Made by a program: the position numbers and the translations under genes. DNA of 64,000 nucleotides from an uncultured Lachnospiraceae bacterium (lineage in GTDB: Bacteria; Bacillota; Clostridia; Lachnospirales; Lachnospiraceae), in contig URMK01000005.1 of assembly GCA_900548905.1 (NCBI GenBank), positions 144,543 through 208,542 on the forward strand, written 5' to 3'. This document shows positions 17,489 through 25,191 of the stretch, one piece after another. Each line of letters starts with the position of its first letter. Within the stretch, counting starts at the first letter, position 1. The notes under the pieces are model-generated. The model was given only the letters and a program-made list of their open reading frames with translations. It was not told the origin of the DNA and searched no databases.

Positions 17489-18124
17489 TTATTGAGTTAC
17501 CGCATTTCTGGCAACCTCCGCTGCCGTAGCTGCATCCGGCGTATAATAATCCGCGCCGATCTGTTTCGCAAAGCTGTCGTTTACCGGAGCTCCGCCAATC
17601 ATGACAATGTATTTATCCCGAAGCCCTCTTTCTTTAAGCTTATCAATACAATCCTGCATATTGGGCATCGTAGTTGTCAGAAGGGCCGACATACATATAA
17701 CATCCGCCTGGACCTCTTCCGCCTTGCTGATAAAGGTATCCGCATCCACGTCAACGCCCACATCGACCACATCAAAGCCTGCCCCCTTCAGCATCATAGC
17801 TACCAGATTCTTTCCTATATCATGGAGATCACCCTTCACCGTGCCGATTACCGCTCTGCCCACCGGTTCATTTCCGACTTCCACAAGCTTAGGCTCCAGA
17901 ATTCCCAGACCGGCATTCATCGCTCTTGCCGCCACCAGGACCTCCGGCACGAACACTTCATTATTTTTGAATTTAGTACCGATGATCATCATGCCGGAAA
18001 GAAGCCCGTCATTTAAAATCACTTTGGGATCCTGTCCCTCGTCCAGCGCCTGCTGTACCATTTCCTTAACGATTTTAGCCTTTCCTTTTTGCAGCATTGC
18101 CGAGATTTCTGTAATTTCCACCAT
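17489..18124 (-). CDS. Corrinoid (B12-binding) methyl-carrier protein
   Basis: The 211-residue protein has an N-terminal helical cap (residues 1-85) and a B12-binding Rossmann domain with the base-off/His-on motif DLHDIG near residue 100, then SALLTTTMPNMQDCIDKL and VMIGGAPVNDSFAKQIGADYY. It is of the MtaC/MtbC/MttC type and carries the methyl group between the two methyltransferases. The ATG at 18124 follows GGAGGATAAAAAA; the ATG 18 nt upstream overlaps that ribosome binding site. It is the first gene of the three-gene operon with the MtaA-like and COG0523 genes. Confidence 0.95.
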   Translation of the reverse strand: MVEITEISAMLQKGKAKIVKEMVQQALDEGQDPKVILNDGLLSGMMIIGTKFKNNEVFVPEVLVAARAMNAGLGILEPKLVEVGNEPVGRAVIGTVKGDLHDIGKNLVAMMLKGAGFDVVDVGVDVDADTFISKAEEVQADVICMSALLTTTMPNMQDCIDKLKERGLRDKYIVMIGGAPVNDSFAKQIGADYYTPDAATAAEVARNAVTQ

Positions 18125-18185
18125 TTTTTTATCCTCCTCCAAAACAGTTTCTTCCGTTTCCTTTGGTTTTTACGGTTATCCCCAT

Positions 18186-18216
18186 ACTATACTCTTTTGT
18201 TCCTTCCAAATTGGAA
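18186..18216 (-). promoter_or_regulatory. Promoter with palindromic -35 region for the corrinoid operon
   Basis: The minus strand has TATAGT (complement of 18186-18191), with a poor -35 (CCAATT) 17 nt upstream lying inside the perfect palindrome TTCCAAATTGGAA (18204-18216). A weak -35 overlapped by a dyad suggests an activator-dependent promoter. Confidence 0.5.
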
Positions 18217-18246
18217 AAATTATGGATAGTATGTATTTTTTTAAGG
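18211..18246 (-). promoter_or_regulatory. Shared 36-nt element upstream of the corrinoid protein gene
   Basis: TTGGAAAAATTATGG ... GTATTTTTTTAAGG matches the element at 14060-14095 (28 of 36 identical). It covers the -35 region of the operon promoter and extends upstream, as expected for an activator site. Confidence 0.55.
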
Positions 18247-18263
18247 TAACTTTTAAAAAAAAA

Positions 18264-18292
18264 TTGAAACCCTTTTTTCGATGTGCTATAAT
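18264..18292 (+). promoter_or_regulatory. Consensus promoter of pyrBI
   Basis: TTGAAA, 17-nt spacer, perfect TATAAT. Transcription would start near 18299, leaving a leader of about 295 nt before pyrB. Confidence 0.85.
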
Positions 18293-18368
18293 GTCACAAA
18301 CAATGACAGCTGTAAAAATGGTATTTGTTCAGGCCAGCCTGGACTGTTACTAAAAAATGGAGAATTTT

Positions 18369-18593
18369 ATGGGATTGTTTGGCAGACACTGCAGCAACAG
18401 TATATTCTTAAGTTCATACGGTACATCAGAATATAAATCGAAGGGAAATTTATTTTCTCTTCGATTTTCTAAAGTCAGATACCCCGCAGTCCGCTGCGGG
18501 GTATCTGACCGTGACGACTGCTGCCGGTCCTTCGGCCGCTTGCCCAAAAACATCCTGAACCTCCATGTTTTCACAGAAAGGAGACCGTACTAA
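18369..18593 (+). CDS. Possible pyrB leader peptide
   Basis: A 74-codon frame begins MGLFGRHCSNSIFLSSYG after GGAG at a 7-nt spacing. It runs through both leader hairpins and stops 1 nt before the pyrB start codon. It resembles no known protein and is Arg/Ser/Cys rich at its end, as expected for translated RNA structure. A role in translation-coupled control of pyrB is possible but unproven; it may be fortuitous. Confidence 0.3.
   Translation: MGLFGRHCSNSIFLSSYGTSEYKSKGNLFSLRFSKVRYPAVRCGVSDRDDCCRSFGRLPKNILNLHVFTERRPY
18435..18509 (+). promoter_or_regulatory. Two strong hairpins in the pyrB leader
   Basis: The first (18435-18468) is a 14-bp AT-rich stem around TTTAT with one G-U pair. The second (18474-18509) is a perfect 16-bp stem, GTCAGATACCCCGCAG with its complement, loop TCCG. 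No T-run follows the second, so it is not a standard terminator. No PyrR-binding consensus was recognised. Confidence 0.6.
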
Positions 18594-18594
18594 C

Positions 18595-19515
18595 ATGAGA
18601 CATTTAATGAATCCCCTGGACTTTTCCGCTGAGGAACTGGACAGGCTCTTTGAGACTGCCAGGGATATCGAAGTCAACATGCCTAAATATGCCCACGCCT
18701 GTGAAGGGAAAAAACTGGCTACCTGCTTTTATGAGCCGAGCACCCGGACCAGACTCAGCTTTGAAGCCGCCATGCTGAATCTGGGGGGCAATGTCCTGGG
18801 CTTTTCCGATGCCGCCAGTTCTTCCGCTACCAAGGGGGAAAGCGTGGCCGATACCATCCGGATTATTTCCTGTTATGCAGACATCTGCGCCATGCGTCAT
18901 CCCAAAGAGGGTGCTCCCATGGTTGCCGCTTCCGTTTCCGGGATTCCGGTTATCAACGCCGGCGACGGCGGCCACCAGCATCCCACCCAGACGCTGACGG
19001 ATTTGATGACCATCCGCACACTGAAGGGGCGTCTGAACCGGCTCACCATAGGTCTCTGCGGCGACCTGAAATTCGGCCGCACCGTACATTCCCTGATCAA
19101 TGCCCTCGTCCGTTATGATGATGTGCGTTTCATCTTTATATCCCCGGAAGAGCTTCGCGTGCCGGATTATATCACGGAAATGCTGAAGGATAAAAACATT
19201 CCCTATGAAGAGGTCATGCAGCTGGAAGAAATTATGCCCCGGCTGGACATCCTCTATATGACCAGGGTGCAGAAGGAACGTTTCTTCAATGAAGAGGATT
19301 ATGTCCGCCTGAAGGATTTCTATATACTGGATAAGGCCAAGATGAACCTGGCTCCGAAGGATATGCTGGTGCTTCATCCTCTTCCCAGAGTAAACGAAAT
19401 ATCCGTGGATGTGGACGACGATCCGAGAGCCGTATACTTTAAGCAGGCCCAATACGGTGTTTACGTGCGTATGGCCCTGATTCTCACACTGCTGGGGATC
19501 ACCGTTGATTCCTGA
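18595..19515 (+). CDS. pyrB: Aspartate carbamoyltransferase catalytic subunit
   Basis: The 306-residue enzyme joins carbamoyl phosphate to aspartate in pyrimidine synthesis. Motifs: FYEPSTRTRLSFEAAMLNLGG (carbamoyl-phosphate loop), SSATKGESVADTIRI (the 80s-loop Ser/Lys), MRHPKEGAP, NAGDGGHQHPTQTLTDL, YMTRVQKERF and VLHPLPRVNEI. The family start is the ATG at 18595, with AAAGGAG 11 nt before it; an ATG 30 nt upstream would add unconserved residues. Transcribed from 18264-18292 through a structured leader and paired with pyrI downstream. Confidence 0.97.
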   Translation: MRHLMNPLDFSAEELDRLFETARDIEVNMPKYAHACEGKKLATCFYEPSTRTRLSFEAAMLNLGGNVLGFSDAASSSATKGESVADTIRIISCYADICAMRHPKEGAPMVAASVSGIPVINAGDGGHQHPTQTLTDLMTIRTLKGRLNRLTIGLCGDLKFGRTVHSLINALVRYDDVRFIFISPEELRVPDYITEMLKDKNIPYEEVMQLEEIMPRLDILYMTRVQKERFFNEEDYVRLKDFYILDKAKMNLAPKDMLVLHPLPRVNEISVDVDDDPRAVYFKQAQYGVYVRMALILTLLGITVDS

Positions 19516-19611
19516 CACAATGCCGCAGCCAGGCAGCGGATGCCGCTTTTTACAGGCCATCCTTGCGCTCACTACACGAACAGCCCGCTTACCGGGCGGA
19601 AAGGTAATCTT

Positions 19612-20046
19612 ATGTTAAATGTTGGAAAAATAGAAGAAGGTTTTGTTCTGGATCATATAAAAGCCGGAACCAGTCTGTCCATATACCGTCATTTACAGCT
19701 GGACAAGCTGGATTGTACGGTGGCTATCATCAAAAACGCCAGAAGCAATAAAATGGGAAAAAAAGATATTTTGAAGGTGGAATGTGATGTGGACAGGATG
19801 GATCTGGATGTCCTGGCATTCATCGACCACAATATCACCGTAAATATTATTAAGAACGGGGAAATTGTTGAAAAGAAAGAACTAATACTTCCTAAAGAAA
19901 TTAAAAATGTCATCCATTGTAAAAATCCCAGATGCATAACATCTATTGAACAGGGTCTGCCTCATATCTTTGTACTCTCTGATGAAAAGAAAGAGATTTA
20001 CAGGTGTAAATACTGTGAAGAGAAATTCGACAGGCGTTCCCTGTAA
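19612..20046 (+). CDS. pyrI: Aspartate carbamoyltransferase regulatory subunit
   Basis: The 144-residue PyrI binds CTP/ATP and gives allosteric control to PyrB. The nucleotide-binding half includes GFVLDHIKAGTSLSIYRHL and NARSNKMGKKDILKVE. The zinc half has four cysteines, CKNPRC and CKYC, which contact the catalytic subunit. The ATG at 19612 follows AAAGGTAATCTT; upstream in-frame ATGs lack a ribosome binding site. Its presence predicts an E. coli-like class B holoenzyme with feedback by nucleotides. Confidence 0.97.
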   Translation: MLNVGKIEEGFVLDHIKAGTSLSIYRHLQLDKLDCTVAIIKNARSNKMGKKDILKVECDVDRMDLDVLAFIDHNITVNIIKNGEIVEKKELILPKEIKNVIHCKNPRCITSIEQGLPHIFVLSDEKKEIYRCKYCEEKFDRRSL

Positions 20047-20075
20047 GGGCGGGGGAAGCTGACGGGGATAGAACG

Positions 20076-20125
20076 AAAAAAGCTATTGCAAAGAGCTGAG
20101 CCGCCAGATCTGCAATAGCTTTTTC
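20076..20125. terminator. Terminator after pyrI (bidirectional)
   Basis: AAAAAGCTATTGCA pairs with TGCAATAGCTTTTT across a 20-nt loop, with A- and T-runs on both sides. It separates pyrI from the convergent lipoprotein gene. Confidence 0.85.
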
Positions 20126-20134
20126 TTTATCTTT

Positions 20135-20743
20135 CTAATTGAACGAATCAATATAACGGTAAATTGCAGCTTCTTCACAAAGGAGCATTAATTCCGTATG
20201 GTTTCCCTTCACCTGATTTAGCTGTAAAATCCATATTGGTGCCAGAGGCTTAAAATCAAATAATTCAGTATAAACTTTTACAAATTTATCGGATTTATTC
20301 AGATCAAAATAATATTCCCCCTGCCATCCTATTTCTGATTTTCCACCGTATTTATTTTGAAGTGTATAGTGTTCCTCAAGGTAGGCCGCGAACTCATCCA
20401 AGCTAATTAAATCTTCAAATGAAAAACGTATTATCGCTAAACCCATTTCCTGTCCGTCTGGGGCTTGCAGTTGGAGAAAATATAGATCTACCGAAGTTTT
20501 ATAACCATTAATTGTATATAACTCCTCAGGCGTATATATTTTATAGTTACGTCCTCCCATCATCTTTTCTGAATAATTTTCAGGATCAATGTCTATCCCC
20601 AACAGTTCACAAGTTTCCGGCAATGAAGCCCCAAACAGACTCGTACTCTCACAATATTTTATTTCTTTTGATTTTCCACATGCAGTAATTATCATGCCGA
20701 AAAAAAGGCATATAATAAAAGCATGTAATATTTTTTTCATCAT
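20135..20743 (-). CDS. Hypothetical lipoprotein (accessory; possible immunity partner)
   Basis: The protein of about 202 residues begins MMKKILHAFIICLFFGMII followed by the lipobox TAC, so it is a membrane-anchored lipoprotein. The mature part shows mixed alpha/beta character (DFKPLAPIWILQLNQVKG) but no family was recognised. The gene is markedly more AT-rich than its neighbours and starts 4 bp after the stop of the broken gene upstream, suggesting coupling. By position it could be an immunity lipoprotein of a toxin pair, but nothing in the sequence proves that. An ATG 36 nt upstream is also possible. Confidence 0.7.
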   Translation of the reverse strand: MMKKILHAFIICLFFGMIITACGKSKEIKYCESTSLFGASLPETCELLGIDIDPENYSEKMMGGRNYKIYTPEELYTINGYKTSVDLYFLQLQAPDGQEMGLAIIRFSFEDLISLDEFAAYLEEHYTLQNKYGGKSEIGWQGEYYFDLNKSDKFVKVYTELFDFKPLAPIWILQLNQVKGNHTELMLLCEEAAIYRYIDSFN

Positions 20744-20747
20744 ATTA

Positions 20748-21128
20748 TTAATTCCATGGGTCATCCTGAGGAATGCCATTTTGTACTATAATTTTTTGAC
20801 CATTTGATAAATTAACAGATGACTGTGCATATAGGCCATACCATAAAGGTATATCTTCTGAATGGGCAAATTGAGGATTAGTTGGATATAACGTAAAAAG
20901 TTGTTGTCCTGTTGTCATATTAGCTGTAGAGACGGCATCACCCTTTCCGGGGATGGGACTTGTGTCCATTCCTATTCCAGCCCTTATGGCCATAAGCTCT
21001 GCAAATGATCTGTAAACAGCGGTGAGCGCTGCACCTGCCTCCGCCATATCTCCGACCCCGATGCAGACTGGGGATGGAACAGTGCCAAGGGGCAAGCGCC
21101 TATGCATCTACTTTTCGAGAGTACTCAT
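20748..21128 (-). pseudogene. Promoter-bearing gene interrupted by TAG at codon 7 (hypothetical protein)
   Basis: A good ribosome binding site (AGGAAGGGAATAC) precedes ATG at 21128, which encodes MSTLEK and then TAG (21108-21110). The same frame continues at once with ATG and 119 codons, including GVGDMAEAGAALTAVYRSF and QLFTLYPTNPQFAHSEDIP, ending QNGIPQDDPWN. Translation could restart at 21107 or 21047, but neither has a Shine-Dalgarno. The protein was not recognised; the layout (short stable fragment before a lipoprotein gene) resembles an orphan polymorphic-toxin tail. A real promoter at 21205-21233 shows the locus is or recently was expressed. Confidence 0.5.
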
Positions 21129-21802
21129 GTATTCCCTTCCTGTTATTATCTAAAAGTTACCTGCCGGATGTGCTTTTGGAAAAAACTGTTATTATTATAG
21201 CTTAATTATACATTCTCTTTCTCTTTTTTACAATTTCATATACTGTTTTTTAGAAATATTCATATCAGAAAACAAATAACAAAACTAATATACTTTTTAT
21301 ACAGAATTACCAAATATATATATATTTATATACAATATCTTAGTTTTGCCCTAATAAAAGGTTCCATTATAGCTTGCCCACAACGCACTTGGCATGTTAT
21401 CATTCTTTTTTCGCAACTGTCTATATAGGAGTCCGGATTCGCATACTGCCCTGGACGGGTCTGAGCCGTTACTGCATCCAGCCAATTAAATCGCTGCGCG
21501 ATGCGCCGGATGTTATTTTCCACGACGCATTCATATGATCGAATATTCCTCTTTTCCCGGATTATGCATTACAGGCAGATGCGCCTTATCGTATATCTTA
21601 TATCCCTATGCAGTGCTACAGAATATAATGTCCCTGCTGAAAATGTACGCATCCCTCCTGTTTGGCTTTACGCTCTATATTTTAAGTCATGTATCCCTCC
21701 GGCCGCTCCGCAGAAGGGATTGTTGCTTCTTATTTTACATACACTGCCGAAATCCCCGGCTTATGCCATTATCATTCCCCGGAGGGATGCTTTCATGCCG
21801 CG
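21129..21802. other. AT-rich intergenic region
   Basis: About 670 bp without a recognised gene. 21170-21350 is strongly AT-rich and holds the promoter of the broken gene. A minus-strand frame at 21326-21523 (GTG start, INRIAQRFNWLD-like, several Cys) has no ribosome binding site or known relatives. The rest holds only chance frames. It is the most foreign-looking stretch of the window. Confidence 0.5.
21205..21233 (-). promoter_or_regulatory. Promoter of the interrupted gene
   Basis: On the minus strand TTGTAA, 17-nt spacer, perfect TATAAT, about 75 bp before the ATG at 21128. Confidence 0.7.
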
Positions 21803-23479
21803 CTATCGTAAATGCGTACAGGCTTTTTCCAGCCTGGCACTTTCTTCTTCCGCAAGCTTTTTATCCAGACGCTGAAATAATATTCCGATTTCGGGAAGCC
21901 GGTACCCCGGCTCCACCTGCTGTTTTTTCCAGTCCGGTGACAGCTGCAGCCAGCCGCAGATTTTCGCGGAAGAAAAGGGGAGGAAGGGGTATAACAGCAC
22001 CGCCAGATCGGCAATGACCTGGACACAGGTAAACAGCGTATTGCAGCAGTCCACAGCATCGGTGTCACGGGTAATCCAGGGCTGACGGGAATCAAAATAT
22101 TTATTTGCCTTCCTCACCAGGCCGAATATTTCATCCACCGCCTCCTTAAACCGTCCTTTTTCAATCGACTCCGCCGACCGGTCATATAGTTTTGTTGCCT
22201 CTGTCTCCAGTTCCCCGTCCGCTTTTCCCCGCGGTACACAACCTCCCAGGTACTTTTGTATAAATACCAGCGTACGGTTCACAAAATTCCCATATGCGCC
22301 AAGCAGTTCCCCGTTATGGCTGTTGATGAATTCCCGCCATGAAAAATCAGCGTCCTTCTTTTCCGGTCCGTTGGCAAGCAGATAATACCGCAGGGAATCA
22401 CTGTCATATCGGTCTGTGATATCCTTAACCCATACGGCATAGTTATGGCTTGTGGAGATCTTTTTCCCCTCCAGCGTCAGATATTCACTTGACAGGATTT
22501 CATCCGGCAGATGCCAGCCCTCTCCGTTAGCCAGCAAAAGGGAAGGGAGAATGATGGTATGAAAAGGAATGTTATCCTTCCCATGCACATAATAGTGCCT
22601 TACCGGACAGCCGGGAGATTCCTGCTGCCCGCTCTTCTTATCCGTCTTCCAAAGCTTCCTGAACTCCTCCGGGCTGTCTCTCAGTGCTTCCTTGCCGGAT
22701 GATAAATAGCCCAGCACATTTTCCGCCCAAATATAAATTTTCTTGGTTTCATAGCCTTCACGGGGAACCTCAATTCCCCAGTCCAGATCCCGGGTAAGTG
22801 CCCTGTCCCGCAGGCCCTCGCTGAGATACTTCCCTGAAAAAGCCAGTGCATTCTTCCTCCAGTTTCCATGGCTTTCCACGTAATCTCTCAGTTCCTGCTC
22901 CAGACGGCTTAACGCGATGAACAGATGCCTGCTGCTCCGGAAGGAAATTGCGGAACCGCAGATCGCACAGACCGGTTTTATCAGAGTTTCCGCCTCCAGC
23001 ACCGCGCCGCACGAGTCACATTGATCCCCTCGCGCTTCCCCTCCGCATTCCGGGCAGCTCCCGGTCACGAACCGGTCCGCCAGAAAAGAACCACAGCTTA
23101 CGCAAAAGGCCTGGGGCACTTCCTTCTCGTAGACATAGGGACTATCATACAGCTTCCTGTGAAATTCCTTAACAAATTCCTTATGGACGTCGGAGGAGGT
23201 TCTGCCGTAATAATCATAGCTGAATCCCAGCTTACGGAAGCATTCTTCAAATTCCCGGTGATAAAACCCGCTGATTTCTTCCGGCGTTTTGCCTTCCTGT
23301 CTGGCCCGGATCGCCACCGGTGTCCCATGACAGTCACTTCCCGAAACAAAGCAGACCTTATCTCCTGCCGCCCTGTGGTAACGGGCCAGGACATCCCCCG
23401 GAAGCAGGGCCGCAATATGGCCGATATGCAGGGAACCGTTGGCATATGGCCAGGCTCCTCCAATTACTATATTTCTCAT
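21803..23479 (-). CDS. metG: Methionyl-tRNA synthetase
   Basis: The 558-residue class I synthetase charges tRNA-Met. It has the HIGH signature (NGSLHIGHIAALLPGDV), zinc-knuckle cysteines (CVSCGSF...CPECGG...CDSCG...CAICG), the WAENVLGYLSS region and the KMSKS variant GKKISTS. It lacks the C-terminal tRNA-binding (EMAP/Trbp111) domain of longer MetRS, so it is the short form. The ATG at 23479 follows GAGGAATGTAAG. It is controlled by an upstream T-box with an ATG specifier. A second, housekeeping MetRS elsewhere is possible, as T-box MetRS copies are sometimes paralogues. Confidence 0.95.
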   Translation of the reverse strand: MRNIVIGGAWPYANGSLHIGHIAALLPGDVLARYHRAAGDKVCFVSGSDCHGTPVAIRARQEGKTPEEISGFYHREFEECFRKLGFSYDYYGRTSSDVHKEFVKEFHRKLYDSPYVYEKEVPQAFCVSCGSFLADRFVTGSCPECGGEARGDQCDSCGAVLEAETLIKPVCAICGSAISFRSSRHLFIALSRLEQELRDYVESHGNWRKNALAFSGKYLSEGLRDRALTRDLDWGIEVPREGYETKKIYIWAENVLGYLSSGKEALRDSPEEFRKLWKTDKKSGQQESPGCPVRHYYVHGKDNIPFHTIILPSLLLANGEGWHLPDEILSSEYLTLEGKKISTSHNYAVWVKDITDRYDSDSLRYYLLANGPEKKDADFSWREFINSHNGELLGAYGNFVNRTLVFIQKYLGGCVPRGKADGELETEATKLYDRSAESIEKGRFKEAVDEIFGLVRKANKYFDSRQPWITRDTDAVDCCNTLFTCVQVIADLAVLLYPFLPFSSAKICGWLQLSPDWKKQQVEPGYRLPEIGILFQRLDKKLAEEESARLEKACTHLR

Positions 23480-23542
23480 CTTACATTCCTCATTTCTTAT
23501 TTGTTGTGATAACGCAGATCGCAAAATCCGCTGTTTTCAGGC

Positions 23543-23846
23543 AAAAAAAATCCCTCCTCTCCGAAAAAATATTTTTTCGGGGACGAGAGCATCGCTTCGT
23601 GTTACCACCCCAATTCACCTGTTCCTCACGGAACAGGCCTTATCAACTACGGACGAGAAATGATTCATCGATAGTCTATCACGGTAACGGGTGAATCCGT
23701 CGCAGCCTGAACCAGCCGGTTTTCGGTGCGCAGCTCCGGGACCATGTTCAATTACCCTCACTCCCTCCGCTCTCACCAACGCGGATTCTCTGTAAAAGCT
23801 CCGGTAACCTACTCTTCCCTTCCATGCATTTTAGGCTATGAAATTA
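23543..23846 (-). promoter_or_regulatory. Methionine T-box riboswitch
   Basis: On the minus strand the leader contains the conserved T-box GGGTGGTAACACG (near 23598-23610), then a terminator (stem around CCCCGAAAAAATATTTTTTC and GGAGAGGAGGG, T-run 23543-23550). Stem I carries GGTGAGAGCGG and a specifier region GAACATGGTCCC with ATG at 23743-23745. Uncharged tRNA-Met should stabilise the antiterminator and let metG be transcribed. Boundaries are approximate. Confidence 0.92.
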
Positions 23847-23852
23847 TGATTC

Positions 23853-23881
23853 ATTATATGGGGCCTTTTCTTATTTGTCAA
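23853..23881 (-). promoter_or_regulatory. Consensus promoter of the metG T-box leader
   Basis: Minus strand: TTGACA, 17-nt spacer, TATAAT; both hexamers are perfect. Confidence 0.9.
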
Positions 23882-23907
23882 CCGGGCATTTTCCCCTGTG
23901 TGCAGAT

Positions 23908-23950
23908 AAAAAAATGCCCCTGCGCAGGGGATATACCGCTGTGCAGGGGC
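23908..23950 (-). terminator. Terminator of the ridA-nhaC-patB operon
   Basis: The minus strand has GCCCCTGCACAG, an 11-nt loop and CTGCGCAGGGGC followed by ATTTTTTTA, 28 bp after the patB stop codon. Confidence 0.88.
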
Positions 23951-23977
23951 GTTCTGCCCGTATGTCCTGTCATATTT

Positions 23978-25153
23978 TCAGAATTTCCAGGCCTTTTTCA
24001 TTCTCGCATACGCTTCTTCCAGCAGTCCTTTGGGAGATGCCAGGTTCAGTCGGATAAACCCACGTCCGGCTTCCCCGAATATGCTTCCCATATATACGGA
24101 TACGTTCGCCTCCTGAAGGAACCACTGTTCCAGTTCTTCTTCGCTCATGCCGGTCTTGCTGTAATCAATCCACAGCAGATAGGTCCCTTCTCTGGGCATG
24201 ATATGAAAAGCCGGAAAATGCTGCGCAAAATAGGCCCGGGTATATTTCTCATTTTCATCAATATACCGTTTTACCGCCTCATACCATTCATCACATTCCG
24301 TATAGGCCTTCTCCACTGCGGTAACCGCAAAAATGGTAGGGTTATGCATACCGATGCGGTCAATGGTGGCTGCTATCTGTTCCCGCAATTCCTTGTTGGG
24401 AATAATCATATAGGAGACGATAACCCCGGGGATATTGAAGGTTTTGGCCGGCGAAGTCGCCAGAATCAGCCTGTCATTTACATCCGCCGTCACGGAAAGG
24501 GTGGAATTGTGTTTTACGCCCTCCGCAACCAGATCACCATGAATTTCATCGGAGAACAGGATCAGGTTATGCTTCTTACAGAATTCCGCTGTCCGGATCA
24601 GTTCTTCCTTTGTCCAGGAACGTCCGGTGGGGTTATGGGGATTGCACATGATCAGCATTTTGGTCCGCTCATCCACCAGGCTTTCCATATGGGCAAAGTC
24701 CAGCTCATACCGGTCTTCGTTCCTTTTCAGCGGGCTGGAGAGCATCCTTCTGTCATTTTTGAGAATAGCGCTCTGCAGCGGCCCATAGGCAGGGGTGTTC
24801 ATAATCACGCCGTCCCCTTTTTCCGTATAGGTATCCACACAGATACTGGAGGCAATATTGATTCTGGGACAGAACACGATCCATTCCCTGGGAATCTCAA
24901 GCCCGTACTGCTTCCGGTACCAGCGCTGAATGCTTTCATAAAACTTATCACTTAAATCGGTATAGCCTAAAACGCCACTGTCGAGGATTTTGCGGAGTCC
25001 GTCTAAAATCGGATCCGGCGCTTTGAAATCCATGTCCGCCACACCGAGGTGGATCATGCTTTTTTGTCCATATTTTTGGTCCATCGTATCCCATTTTCCG
25101 CAGTTTGTATTTCTGCGGTCCGTTATGGAATCAAAATCATATTGCATTCCCAT
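23978..25153 (-). CDS. patB: MalY/PatB-type cystathionine beta-lyase (PLP aminotransferase fold)
   Basis: The 391-residue fold-type I PLP enzyme starts MGMQYDFDSITDRRNTNCGKW, typical of MalY/PatB C-S lyases. Motifs: VADMDFKAPDPIL, NPHNPTGRSWTKEEL, FSDEIHGDL and the PLP-lysine segment LATSPAKTFNIPGV. It probably splits cystathionine or cysteine conjugates to give ammonia, pyruvate (through an enamine) and a thiol. AGGAGGAGGTTTTCCT precedes the ATG at 25153; an ATG 36 nt upstream is unsupported. It shares an operon with an NhaC antiporter and RidA, which removes the reactive enamine/imine such lyases release. Confidence 0.92.
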   Translation of the reverse strand: MGMQYDFDSITDRRNTNCGKWDTMDQKYGQKSMIHLGVADMDFKAPDPILDGLRKILDSGVLGYTDLSDKFYESIQRWYRKQYGLEIPREWIVFCPRINIASSICVDTYTEKGDGVIMNTPAYGPLQSAILKNDRRMLSSPLKRNEDRYELDFAHMESLVDERTKMLIMCNPHNPTGRSWTKEELIRTAEFCKKHNLILFSDEIHGDLVAEGVKHNSTLSVTADVNDRLILATSPAKTFNIPGVIVSYMIIPNKELREQIAATIDRIGMHNPTIFAVTAVEKAYTECDEWYEAVKRYIDENEKYTRAYFAQHFPAFHIMPREGTYLLWIDYSKTGMSEEELEQWFLQEANVSVYMGSIFGEAGRGFIRLNLASPKGLLEEAYARMKKAWKF

Positions 25154-25191
25154 AGGAAAACCTCCTCCTGGATGGTTCTTAAGCCGCATCG

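Noticed and set aside
18474..18509. pyrB leader hairpin as an intrinsic attenuator terminator
   Set aside because: The stem is perfect but is followed by CGTGACGACTGC rather than T residues, so it was listed as an RNA structure only.
21326..21523. 65-codon minus-strand frame with GTG start and four cysteines
   Set aside because: No Shine-Dalgarno, no family resemblance, and an AT-rich 3' end; insufficient to call a gene.
23726..24955. 409-codon plus-strand open frame
   Set aside because: Begins in the metG T-box and runs antisense to patB; no recognisable protein.
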